DNA of 43,852 nucleotides from JBPCMN01 sp013695115 (GTDB lineage: Bacteria; Actinomycetota; Acidimicrobiia; IMCC26256; JACDBD01), in NCBI GenBank assembly GCA_051002235.1, contig JBPCMN010000063.1, positions 1 to 43,852 on the forward strand. Direction: 5' to 3'. The stretch's first letter is position 1. Every line of letters begins with the position of its first letter. This document shows, in pieces, positions 23,425 through 31,283 of the stretch. The notes below the pieces were generated by a model that saw only the letters and a program-made list of their open reading frames with translations, was not told the DNA's origin and searched no databases. Both the position numbers and the translations under genes were made by a program.

Positions 23425-23427
23425 TTT
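23422..23427 (+). promoter_or_regulatory. -10 box TAGTTT, leaderless start
   Basis: TAGTTT ends seven bases before the ATG at 23435, and its TAG is the stop codon of the preceding gene. Confidence 0.45.
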
Positions 23428-23434
23428 CCGGGCG

Positions 23435-24877
23435 ATGGCGGCACCCCAAACAGTCGATGACCATCTGAGCCTGCTCGAGCACGGCCTCCAACCGCGTGCT
23501 TCACGCCCGGCGCACGTCATCGTGGTGGGCGCGGGCATGGCCGGGCTCGTGACCGCGTCGGAGCTGCGCAAAGCCGGGCACGACGTGACGCTGCTCGAGG
23601 CCCAACAGCGCGTCGGCGGCCGGGTCCTCACCCTGCGCGAGCCGTTCGCTCCCGGGTTGTGGGGGGAGGCGGGGGCAATGCGGCTACCACGGTCGCATCG
23701 CCTCACCATGGAGCTGGTCGACCGGTTCGGCCTCGAAGTGGCGCCGTTCACGATGGACAACCCGCAGGCGTACTGCTGCCTCGGGGGGCATCAGGTTCGC
23801 TTCGCCGACATCGGTGCCGATCCCCGCGCGTTCGGCTTCGAGCTGGCGGAGGCGGAGTGCTGCCCGCCCGCCGATCTCTGGGGCAGGGCGCTCGCGCCGT
23901 TCGCCGCCCGACTCGAGACCGAGGGTGACCTGGCGTGGGACGCGATCGCCTCCGAGTTCGACCAGTTCGCGGTGCGGGAGTTCCTCGAGGCGCAGGGGTG
24001 GTCGGAAGGCGCGATCGAGATGTTCGGCCTCTGGTTCAACCAGGAGGCGATGATGAACTCGTCGTTCCTGGAGCTCCTGCGCGAGGAGCTCGGCGGCTAC
24101 TACACCGACCTCGTGTACGTCGTGGGTGGGACCGACCTGCTCCCGCGCGCGTTCCTGCCCGAGCTCGCTGATCGCATCCGCTTCGGCGCCAGGCTCGCCG
24201 CGATCGACCAGTCACCCCGCGACGTGACCGCCCACTACCGCACCGGCGCGGGCCGGTTCTCGGTCACCGGCGACTACGCGATCGTCACCGCGCCCTTCCC
24301 GGTGCTGCGGCACGTCGAGGCGCTGACGCCGTTCTCACGCGCCAAGCAGCGCGCCATCCGCCAGCTCCACTACGACGCCTCGGCCAAAGTCTTCCTCCAG
24401 TTCCGGCGGCGGTTCTGGGAGGACGACGACGGCATCACCGGTGGGGGAAGCGTCACCGATCTGGCGGTACGCAACGTGTACTACCCCGACCACGGGCGCG
24501 ACACCGGCCGGGGCGTCATGCTGGCCAGCTACACCTGGGGGGAGGACGCCCAGCGCTGGGGGAGCCTCTCACCCGGTGACCGCGTCGTGCAGGCGCTCGA
24601 GGACGTCTCGAGAATCCACCCGCAGGCCGAGGAGGAGTTCGAGGTCGGCGCGTCCAAGATGTGGCACGACGACGAGTTCGCCGGCGGCGCGTTCGCGCTC
24701 TTCGACCCGGGGCAGCAGACCCTTCTGTACGAGGCGATCGTCGCTCCCGAGGGCCGCATCCACTTCGCCGGGGAGCACGCCTCGCTCGCGCACGCGTGGA
24801 TCCAGGGGGCGATCGAGTCTGGCCTCCGAGCGGCGTCGGAGGTGCACGAGGCAGCAGGAGCTGCCATCACCGAATGA
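23435..24877 (+). CDS. flavin monoamine oxidase family protein
   Basis: 480 aa. After about 25 leading residues comes the FAD fold HVIVVGAGMAGLVTASELRKAG, then LLEAQQRVGGRV (the GG doublet motif) and, at the C-terminus, GRIHFAGEHASLAHAWIQGAIESG (FAD-ribityl/active-site motif). This matches the monoamine/L-amino-acid oxidase branch, which oxidises amines or amino acids to imines with O2. It lacks a Tat signal, so is likely cytoplasmic. The gene beside HyuAB and a TenA-fold protein suggests turnover of nitrogen-containing compounds. Confidence 0.88.
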   Translation: MAAPQTVDDHLSLLEHGLQPRASRPAHVIVVGAGMAGLVTASELRKAGHDVTLLEAQQRVGGRVLTLREPFAPGLWGEAGAMRLPRSHRLTMELVDRFGLEVAPFTMDNPQAYCCLGGHQVRFADIGADPRAFGFELAEAECCPPADLWGRALAPFAARLETEGDLAWDAIASEFDQFAVREFLEAQGWSEGAIEMFGLWFNQEAMMNSSFLELLREELGGYYTDLVYVVGGTDLLPRAFLPELADRIRFGARLAAIDQSPRDVTAHYRTGAGRFSVTGDYAIVTAPFPVLRHVEALTPFSRAKQRAIRQLHYDASAKVFLQFRRRFWEDDDGITGGGSVTDLAVRNVYYPDHGRDTGRGVMLASYTWGEDAQRWGSLSPGDRVVQALEDVSRIHPQAEEEFEVGASKMWHDDEFAGGAFALFDPGQQTLLYEAIVAPEGRIHFAGEHASLAHAWIQGAIESGLRAASEVHEAAGAAITE

Positions 24878-24900
24878 GGGGGCCGGGTCCCCCGGCCCCC
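24878..24900. terminator. bidirectional hairpin terminator
   Basis: GGGGGCCGGG, TCC loop, CCCGGCCCCC: a perfect 10-bp GC stem starting immediately after the amine oxidase stop and facing the convergent acyl-CoA dehydrogenase. There is no T-tract, as is usual in high-GC actinobacteria. Confidence 0.65.
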
Positions 24901-24951
24901 GCCGCCGGCTGCGTGCGGGAGCGGCGAGCGCAGCGAGCGCGACCAGAAGAG

Positions 24952-25947
24952 CTAGATCAGCAGCTCCTCCGCCAGCAGGTCGTGGTGCTCGGCCCGGGTC
25001 CCGAGCCAGTGCTCGGAGCCGTAGGCGCGGCGGATGAAGAGGTGGAGGTCGTGCTCCCACGTGTACCCGATGCCGCCGTGGATGTGGATGCCGTCTTTGG
25101 CCGCCCGGGTGGCGGCGGCGCCGGCGGCGGCCTTGGCCACGTGGGTGGCGCGGTGGCGGTCGTTGTCACCGGCGTCGTGAGCCATCGCCGCGAACTGCAC
25201 CGCGCTCGTGGCCCGCTCGAGGTCGAGCGCCATATCAGCCAGCTTGTGCTGAACGGCCTGGAACGAGCCGATGGGCACGTCGAACTGCACCCGCTCCTTG
25301 GCGTAGGCGAGTGTCATGTCGAAGAGGCGGCGGGCGGTGCCGACCATCTCCGCCGCCAGCGCGACCGTCGCCCACTCGACGATCGATTCGAGCTCCTCGG
25401 GAAGGATCGGTAGCGGTTCGCCCGATCCGCTCGCGTCGACGGTGACCTCGAACAGCCGCCGGGTCGTGTCGACAGTGCGGACGAGACGCGTCGGCGGGTT
25501 TCGTAACAGCGTGACCGCAGGCTCCCCCGAGACGACCGCGACCCAGTCGACGCGGTCGGCTTCGGGCACGAACGTCTTCACCGGGTCGTCGTTGGCGCGC
25601 CAGCGGCCGTCGGTGCCGGCCAGCGCCACCGTGCCCGTGACCTCGCCCGCGAGCGCTGCTGGTAGGAGCTCATGGTCCACTGTCCCGAGCAGGGGCGCGA
25701 ACAGCGCGGTGGTAGCGAAGAACGGGCCTGGCGCGGCGACGTAGCCGAGCTCCTCGAGGAAGAGGTGGTGGTCAGTCAGCGGGCCGCCAGCCAGCCCGGC
25801 GTACTCGCGCAGGTGCGTCCACAGTGGATCGGCGGCCGCGGGATCGTCTATGTGGGCGCGCAGCATCGACGTCGTGCACTCGGCCGCGAGCAGTGCGCGC
25901 GCGGTGTCGCGCAGCAGCTCCTGATCCTCGGAAAGAGTGAAGTCCAT
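24952..25947 (-). CDS. acyl-CoA dehydrogenase (short, probable heteromeric partner)
   Basis: 331 aa, shorter than the usual 380-400. The N-terminal SEDQELLRDTARALL and C-terminal IHIHGGIGYTWEHDLHLF are typical; the middle FAD-contact motif (SEPGAGSD) is missing, so FAD binding is likely incomplete. Such short dehydrogenases pair with an adjacent full-length one to form alpha2beta2 enzymes acting on bulky steroid or terpenoid side chains. Two bases separate it from the 392-aa dehydrogenase gene, and the TWEHD Glu is a candidate catalytic base. Confidence 0.85.
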   Translation of the reverse strand: MDFTLSEDQELLRDTARALLAAECTTSMLRAHIDDPAAADPLWTHLREYAGLAGGPLTDHHLFLEELGYVAAPGPFFATTALFAPLLGTVDHELLPAALAGEVTGTVALAGTDGRWRANDDPVKTFVPEADRVDWVAVVSGEPAVTLLRNPPTRLVRTVDTTRRLFEVTVDASGSGEPLPILPEELESIVEWATVALAAEMVGTARRLFDMTLAYAKERVQFDVPIGSFQAVQHKLADMALDLERATSAVQFAAMAHDAGDNDRHRATHVAKAAAGAAATRAAKDGIHIHGGIGYTWEHDLHLFIRRAYGSEHWLGTRAEHHDLLAEELLI

Positions 25948-25949
25948 GG

Positions 25950-27128
25950 TCAGCCTCGCGGCAGCCCGAGGACGCGCTGGGCGATGATGTTGCGCTGGAT
26001 CTCCGAGGAGCCACCGGCGATTGTGCTGGCGAAGCTCACGAAGAAGCTGTGGGCCCAGCGGCCGCTCTCCTCACTGCGCTCGCCGTCCACCACCGTGCCG
26101 TAGGCGCCCTGCATCTCCACGCCGAGCTCGAAGCACTCCTGGCCGAGCTCGGACGTCGCCATCTTCATGAACGAGTGCTCCGGTGCCGAGCTGCCCTGGG
26201 CGAAGCTGGCGAAGCCCTTGTATCCGAGCGCCCGCAGGCTGGCGGCGCGTTCGTACATCTCGGCCAGCCGGCGACGGACGACCGGGTCGCGATCGAGCCC
26301 GCGACGCCTAGCGAGCGCGATCAACGAGCCCACCGTGTACTCGAGCCGGCTCACGCTCTCGACCCACAGCCCGGCCCGCTCGTGCGCCAGTGATCCCTGG
26401 GTGATGCGCCACCCGTCGTCGAGCCCGCCGACGAGGTTTTCGCGGGCGACGACTACATCGGTGAAGAAGACCTCGGCGAAGCTTGCCGCGCCGGTGATGT
26501 GGCGCAGCGGCCGGATCTCGATGCCGGGAGTATCCATGTCGACGATCAGCAGGCTGATGCCCTTGTGCTTGGGCACGTCGGGGTTGGTGCGGACGTAGCA
26601 GAAGCACTTCTGGGCCACCATCGCGTAGCTGGTCCACACCTTCTGGCCGTTGACGACGAAGTGGTCGTCGTGCACGGCGGCGCGGGTCTGTATACCGGCG
26701 AGGTCGGAGCCGGCGTTGGGTTCGCTCATGCCGATGCACCAGACCGTGTCGCCTCGGATCGCCGCCGGCGCCAGCGTCTGCTGCTCGCTCGTACCGAACT
26801 CCAGGAGGCTGGGAGCGACGATCGCGTAGCCCGGGAAGTGGAACGATCGCGGGATGCTGCGACGCGCCATCTCCTCCAGATAGGCGAGCGTCTGGATCGG
26901 CGTGCAGTTCCGGCCGCCGAGCTCGGCGGGATAGGCAGGGATCATCCAGCCGTGGTCGAACAAGGTTGACTGCCACTTGCGCGACCACGCGGGGATGATG
27001 TCCCCCGAGTCGTCTTCGATGCTGTCGAAGTCGCGCTGCACGAGTGCCTCGGGCGGCGCCTGCTCGTCGAGGAACGCGACCAGCTCCGCCCGGAACGCCT
27101 CCTCCTTCGGGCCCCAGCCCAGCTTCAT
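25950..27128 (-). CDS. acyl-CoA dehydrogenase (full-length partner)
   Basis: 392 aa. IGMSEPNAGSDLAGIQT and GQKVWTSYAMVAQ are the FAD/substrate motifs, and AGGSSEIQRNIIAQRVLGLPRG the C-terminal signature. The Glu of the MCAD-type YEGT motif is replaced, as expected for a subunit that supplies FAD while its partner supplies the base. ATG 27128 (MKLGWGPKEEAF) is where homology starts; a longer frame to 27287 overlaps the SDR gene. It lies between the SDR and the 331-aa dehydrogenase in one operon. Confidence 0.9.
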   Translation of the reverse strand: MKLGWGPKEEAFRAELVAFLDEQAPPEALVQRDFDSIEDDSGDIIPAWSRKWQSTLFDHGWMIPAYPAELGGRNCTPIQTLAYLEEMARRSIPRSFHFPGYAIVAPSLLEFGTSEQQTLAPAAIRGDTVWCIGMSEPNAGSDLAGIQTRAAVHDDHFVVNGQKVWTSYAMVAQKCFCYVRTNPDVPKHKGISLLIVDMDTPGIEIRPLRHITGAASFAEVFFTDVVVARENLVGGLDDGWRITQGSLAHERAGLWVESVSRLEYTVGSLIALARRRGLDRDPVVRRRLAEMYERAASLRALGYKGFASFAQGSSAPEHSFMKMATSELGQECFELGVEMQGAYGTVVDGERSEESGRWAHSFFVSFASTIAGGSSEIQRNIIAQRVLGLPRG

Positions 27129-27132
27129 GTCG

Positions 27133-28056
27133 TTACTGCTCCGCCGGGGTGAGAAAGGCGGGCACGCCCTCACCGGTCTTGGCGAAGAGCGCGCCGCGGT
27201 GGGCGTCGATGCTCTCGATCGTCCACGGCTTGTCGTCGGTCGCCTCGGTGATGGGGCGCCAGCCTTGCACGATCTGGACCAGGCCACCCTGCACCTTCAC
27301 CACTTGCCCCGAGATCGGCGCCGAGACGTCGCTCGCGAGCCAGCAGGCGGCCGCGGCCGCGTTCTCGGGGGCGAAGCGGTCGAACTCACCTTCCTTGGCG
27401 GCCATGTACTCGCCCGCGCCGGGCACTTCCTCGGTCAGGCGGGTACGGGCGACGGGGCAGATCGCGTTCGTGCGCACGCCGATCCGTTCCAGTTCCCGCG
27501 CGAGCACCAGCGTCATGGCGGCGATCCCGGCCTTGGCGGCGGCGTAGTTGACCTGGCCGGCGTTGCCGTAGAGGCCCGACTCCGACGCGGTGTTCACGAT
27601 CGTGGCGCCGGCAGGCTCACCCCGTTCCTTGCTCTGCCGGCGCCAGTAGGCGGCGGCGAACCGGCTGGTGCAGAAGTGCCCCTTGAGGTGGACGTCGACG
27701 ACCGCGTCCCACTCGGCCTCCTCCATGTTGAAACTCATCTTGTCGCGCAGGATCCCGGCGTTGTTGACGAGCACGTCGAGGCGACCGAAGTCGTCGACGG
27801 CCTGCTCGACCAGCGCCTGGGCCCCGTCCCACGAGCTCACGCTGGCGAAGTTGGCGGCGGCCACGCCACCGGCCTCCTCGATCTCGTCGACCACCTGCTG
27901 GGCGGGCCGCTCGTCGGCGCCGCCGCCGGTCGCCTCGCCCCCGAGGTCGTTCACGACGACCGCCGCGCCCTCCGACGCCAGCAGCAACGCCTCGGCGCGC
28001 CCGATGCCGCGCCCGGCGCCGGTGACGATCGCGACTTTGCCGTCGAAGAGGCCCAT
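27133..28056 (-). CDS. SDR family oxidoreductase, Hsd4A/MFE-2-like
   Basis: 307 aa. VAIVTGAGRGIGRAEALLLA is the NAD-binding TGxxxGIG, NNAGI the structural motif, Ser in NTASESG and Tyr/Lys in YAAAKAG the catalytic set. GEATGGGADERPAQQVVDEI is characteristic of the dehydrogenase domain of peroxisomal MFE-2 and actinobacterial Hsd4A, which oxidise 3-hydroxyacyl-CoA. ATG 28056. First gene of the run SDR, acyl-CoA dehydrogenase, acyl-CoA dehydrogenase; 29 bp from the divergent YqcC-like gene. Confidence 0.9.
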   Translation of the reverse strand: MGLFDGKVAIVTGAGRGIGRAEALLLASEGAAVVVNDLGGEATGGGADERPAQQVVDEIEEAGGVAAANFASVSSWDGAQALVEQAVDDFGRLDVLVNNAGILRDKMSFNMEEAEWDAVVDVHLKGHFCTSRFAAAYWRRQSKERGEPAGATIVNTASESGLYGNAGQVNYAAAKAGIAAMTLVLARELERIGVRTNAICPVARTRLTEEVPGAGEYMAAKEGEFDRFAPENAAAAACWLASDVSAPISGQVVKVQGGLVQIVQGWRPITEATDDKPWTIESIDAHRGALFAKTGEGVPAFLTPAEQ

Positions 28057-28085
28057 GGTTCCCCGGGAATACTGAGCTGACGTGG

Positions 28086-28448
28086 GTGTCAGAGAATACG
28101 CTCTTGCCTCCGATGACCGACGAGGAGCGGCGCGCCCGCCTCGGCGAGCTCGCTGACGAGATCGAGGCGGAGATGCGCCGCCTCGGCGTGTGGTCCGAGA
28201 GTCCGCCGACCGAGGAGCGCGTGCTCGAGGGCGGGGCGTTCGGCGTCGGCACCGTCCCGTTCGAGTACTGGATCCAGGTGGTGCTCCTGGCCCGCCTGCG
28301 GCAGGTGGCGGCGGGGGAGATCCCGATCCCCGGGCGCAGCTCCGTCGGCGTGCAGGCGGCACGCGAGTGGGACACGGCCGGCTATGACACGTCGCACCTT
28401 CAGGACCTCATCCACGAGGTCGACGCGGTCGCCGGGGGACGCCGGTAG
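28086..28448 (+). CDS. YqcC-like family protein
   Basis: 120 aa. PFEYWIQVVLLARLRQVAAGEIPIPG matches the core of the YqcC/DUF446 family (helix with Trp-hydrophobic pattern, then a Pro-rich turn). The family is a small helical bundle of unknown biochemical role. The GTG at 28086 gives MSENTLL; ATG 28113 (MTDEERR) is an alternative start. It is isolated on the plus strand among minus-strand beta-oxidation genes. A hairpin follows it. Confidence 0.72.
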   Translation: MSENTLLPPMTDEERRARLGELADEIEAEMRRLGVWSESPPTEERVLEGGAFGVGTVPFEYWIQVVLLARLRQVAAGEIPIPGRSSVGVQAAREWDTAGYDTSHLQDLIHEVDAVAGGRR

Positions 28449-28481
28449 CGCGGTCAGCCCACGAAGAGAGGCTCGCGTCGA

Positions 28482-28503
28482 CCGGCGAGGCCGGTTTCGC
28501 CGG
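28482..28503. terminator. hairpin between convergent genes
   Basis: CCGGCGA and TCGCCGG, 7-bp stem with an 8-nt loop, in the gap between the YqcC-like gene and the thiolase stop. Suitable as a shared terminator; no T-tract. Confidence 0.45.
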
Positions 28504-28509
28504 CGCTGG

Positions 28510-29685
28510 CTAAGCGTTCGTGGTGAGGATATTGACGACCGAGACGCCCGAGCCCCGGCCGCCGACGTTGTGCTGGAGGGCGTAGCCGTTGCGCATCTCG
28601 ACCTGGCGCTCGCCCGCGTCGCCCCGCAGCTGCCACCAGCACTCGGTCAGCTGGGCCACGCCGCTCGCGCCGATCGGGTGGCCCTTGGCCAGCAGCCCAC
28701 CCGACGTGTTGACCGGGATCCGGCCCTGGAGCGACGTCTCGCCGTCGAGCGATGCCACCCCGCCCTTGCCCTTCTCGACGAACCCGAGGTCCTCGATGTC
28801 GAGGATCTCGGTGATGGTGAAGCAGTCGTGCACCTCGGCGCAGTCGATCTGGGCCGGCTCGACGCCCGCCATCTTGTAGGCGCGCTCGGCGGCCGCGGTC
28901 GTCGCCTTGAGGGCGGTGAACGTCGTCTTCTCGTGCAGGTAGGGGTGATCGGTGGCGACGCCGAACCCGGCGACGAACACCGGTCGGTCGGTGAACTCGG
29001 CTGCCCGCTCCGCGCTCACCAGCAGCGTCGCGGCGGCGCCGTCGGTCTGGGGGCAGCAGTCGAGGAGGTGGAGCGGGTGGCACACCGGGGGCGAGGCGAG
29101 CACGTCGTCGACGGTGATCTCGTTCTGGAAGTGGGCGAAGGGGTCGCGGGCCCCGTTGTAGTGGTTCTTGACCGCGACCGACGCCAGCATCTCGCGGGTC
29201 GTGCCGTACTCGTGCATGTGCCGGGTGGCGAACGGCGCGAACAGCACCGGCGCGGTCTCGCCCCGGGTGAAGATCGGATGCCCGGAGGCGGCGCGCGACA
29301 GCAGACCCTCCTCGGTCGACTTGTCGCGCATCTTCTCGACGCCGATCACGAGTACGACGTCGTGCACGCCGCTGGCTACCGCCATGGCGCCGACCCGGAA
29401 GGCGTCGGAGCCCGACGGGCACGCGTTCTCGATCCGGGTGCACGGGATGCCGGCGAGGCCGATCGCGGTGGGCACGGTGTTGCCGCCGATGCCCTCCTGG
29501 CCCCAGAGCGTGCCCCGCTGAGTGGCGACGAACGCGGCGTCGACCTGTGACGGCTCGAAGCCGCGGTCGACGCTTCCCACCGCGGCCTGGAAGGCGCCCG
29601 CCGCCATCTGCTCGTAGCTCTGCTCGAACAGCTCGCCGAACTTGATGAGCCCGGCGCCGACGACCGCGACCCGGTTCCAGCTCAT
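28510..29685 (-). CDS. thiolase family protein (SCP-x/acetyl-CoA acetyltransferase type)
   Basis: 391 aa. ENACPSGSDAFRVG contains the nucleophilic Cys, HDCFTITE the Asn/His-equivalent strand, and GGLLAKGHPIGASG the catalytic His. The lack of a final CxG motif places it with SCP-x/Ltp2-type thiolases that cleave branched or steroid-derived acyl-CoAs. ATG 29685 overlaps the stop of the upstream DUF35 fusion gene (ATGA). Relatives work with a DUF35 protein, which is fused in the gene just upstream. Confidence 0.9.
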   Translation of the reverse strand: MSWNRVAVVGAGLIKFGELFEQSYEQMAAGAFQAAVGSVDRGFEPSQVDAAFVATQRGTLWGQEGIGGNTVPTAIGLAGIPCTRIENACPSGSDAFRVGAMAVASGVHDVVLVIGVEKMRDKSTEEGLLSRAASGHPIFTRGETAPVLFAPFATRHMHEYGTTREMLASVAVKNHYNGARDPFAHFQNEITVDDVLASPPVCHPLHLLDCCPQTDGAAATLLVSAERAAEFTDRPVFVAGFGVATDHPYLHEKTTFTALKATTAAAERAYKMAGVEPAQIDCAEVHDCFTITEILDIEDLGFVEKGKGGVASLDGETSLQGRIPVNTSGGLLAKGHPIGASGVAQLTECWWQLRGDAGERQVEMRNGYALQHNVGGRGSGVSVVNILTTNA

Positions 29686-31112
29686 GACGGCCGCTCGGAC
29701 GGGGCGGTCGTCTTGGCGTGGGCTTTGAAGCCGTACACCGGCACTCCCCGCTCGTACGCGTAGCGCCGTAGCACCAGCTCCACCGGTGTGCCGATCTCGA
29801 GGCCGTCGCCCCGCCCGGTCACCTGCAACATGACTCGGGCCCCGTCGGCGAGGTCGATCACGGCCAAGGGAAGGGGAGCGACGAACGGCGCCGGCATCGT
29901 GTGATTCACGACGAAGGTGTGGACCACACCGCGGCGGGCCATCGGCACGAGCTCGAACTTCGTGCTGCCGCAGCTGATGCAGTGGGGATGGATGGACGGC
30001 GGGGTGTTGATCGTGCCGCAGTCGACGCAGCGCGCGCCGAGCAGTCCCAGGATCTCGTCCGCGCCCCGCACGAACGACGCGCTCTCCGGCGGGACGCCCA
30101 TCGGGATGGTCTCGCCCGCCGCAGTCAGTTGGCCACGGGCGCGCAGCGCCTCCGTGTACGAGACCGGGCGACCGCCGGCGAGGGCGTCGGCGACCCGGGC
30201 CGCGCCCCGGACGGGCGCGTCGGCGGTGATCGCGACGCCGGTGGCGCGTCCGCCGCCGAACCCGACGATGGCGACGGTCCCGGCGGCGTCGAGCGCACCG
30301 ACCCCGCCGAGCAACGGCGCTGCCGCGCCGGTGTCGCCCACCGCGGCGTAGGCGGTCGTCGACGCCGGAGTGCCCACGCCGAGCTTCTTGGCCACGGCCG
30401 CGCCGAGGCGACCGTCGGGGTCGGGGAGTGACCACGCCCGCACGTCGAGGGCGGCGAGCTGCTCGCCGACCTCCCGCACGATCGGCATGAAGATCTCCTC
30501 GCGGAACAGCCGACTGTCGTAGAGGTCGCGGGTGGTCGCCTCCCGGTCGCCGCGGTAGCGGTCGAGGACTGGTTGGGTCCGGGTGACCCGGGCGGTCAGC
30601 GCGGCCGAGCCCTGCTCTTCGGAGACGAGCACCATTGCGGCCGCGGCCGCGCCGGCGCGAGCCTCGTAGCCGGTACCGGTCCCGGGGACGAGCGCGTCGG
30701 CGGCGACCACGAGCGCCACCCGGGCGGTGCCGGCGGCGACGGCGTCGGCCGCTCCCAGCAGGGCGTCCATGCCCGCGTGCGGTGACCCCGAGCACAGCGC
30801 CCCCGCGGAGTGGGAGGACAGCCCGAGGGCGGCGGCGAGCACCGCGTGGCTCGGGCCCTCGGCGAACGGCGGCCGGGTGGTGCCCCACCACAGCCCGTCG
30901 ACGATGTCGTGCTGGAGCCCGGAAGCGTCGAGGGCCCGGCCCGCGGCGGCCGCCGCCAGGGTGAGCACGTCCTCGTCGGGACCGCACAGCGCGGTCTGGC
31001 CCCGAGCCCCACCCGAGCCGCTCCGGTCCCAGGCCGCGGCCACCTCGGAGGCTGGAAGCCGCAGGTCAGGCGCGGCGGCGCCCACCGAGAGGATCCGCAC
31101 GGGGGTGGTCAC
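29682..31112 (-). CDS. thiolase-fold/DUF35 (Zn-ribbon OB-fold) fusion protein
   Basis: 476 aa in two parts. Residues 1 to about 340 resemble a ketoacyl-synthase/HMG-CoA-synthase fold, with GALCSGSPHAG giving a possible nucleophile at C107. Residues about 345-476 are a DUF35 module: zinc ribbon CVDCG and CISCG, then an OB-fold (HTFVVNHT, LAVIDLADGARV). DUF35 proteins scaffold thiolases and aldolases such as Ltp2. Here the two are fused and coupled (ATGA) to a second thiolase. GTG 31112 is set by a leaderless TACAAT -10. Confidence 0.82.
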   Translation of the reverse strand: MTTPVRILSVGAAAPDLRLPASEVAAAWDRSGSGGARGQTALCGPDEDVLTLAAAAAGRALDASGLQHDIVDGLWWGTTRPPFAEGPSHAVLAAALGLSSHSAGALCSGSPHAGMDALLGAADAVAAGTARVALVVAADALVPGTGTGYEARAGAAAAAMVLVSEEQGSAALTARVTRTQPVLDRYRGDREATTRDLYDSRLFREEIFMPIVREVGEQLAALDVRAWSLPDPDGRLGAAVAKKLGVGTPASTTAYAAVGDTGAAAPLLGGVGALDAAGTVAIVGFGGGRATGVAITADAPVRGAARVADALAGGRPVSYTEALRARGQLTAAGETIPMGVPPESASFVRGADEILGLLGARCVDCGTINTPPSIHPHCISCGSTKFELVPMARRGVVHTFVVNHTMPAPFVAPLPLAVIDLADGARVMLQVTGRGDGLEIGTPVELVLRRYAYERGVPVYGFKAHAKTTAPSERPS

Positions 31113-31119
31113 CGCCGCG

Positions 31120-31125
31120 ATTGTA
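31120..31125 (-). promoter_or_regulatory. -10 box TACAAT, leaderless start
   Basis: TACAAT, one base from the TATAAT consensus, ends seven bases before the GTG at 31112. The best -10 in the window. Confidence 0.6.
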
Positions 31126-31283
31126 GGCGGGGCATCGTCCGAGCGGCCGGGGCGTCCCGGCGGCCGCACAATCGCTCACGTCGGGTCCCAATTGGCCGAC
31201 ATGGGGACACAATGGGAGGGGTACGTGGGCCGGGACGGTCGTGCGCTTCCCGCTCCGCCGAGACGCCACCGGCTGACCACTCG

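Noticed and set aside
24918..24946. gcgagcgcagcgagcgc repeat
   Set aside because: Short GC-rich direct repeat with no second copy in the window; no support for a REP or CRISPR element.
31143..31167. GCGGCC...GGCCGC inverted repeat as terminator or operator
   Set aside because: Inner pairing is bulged, and it lies about 115 bp past the nearest minus-strand stop; no more than chance can be claimed.
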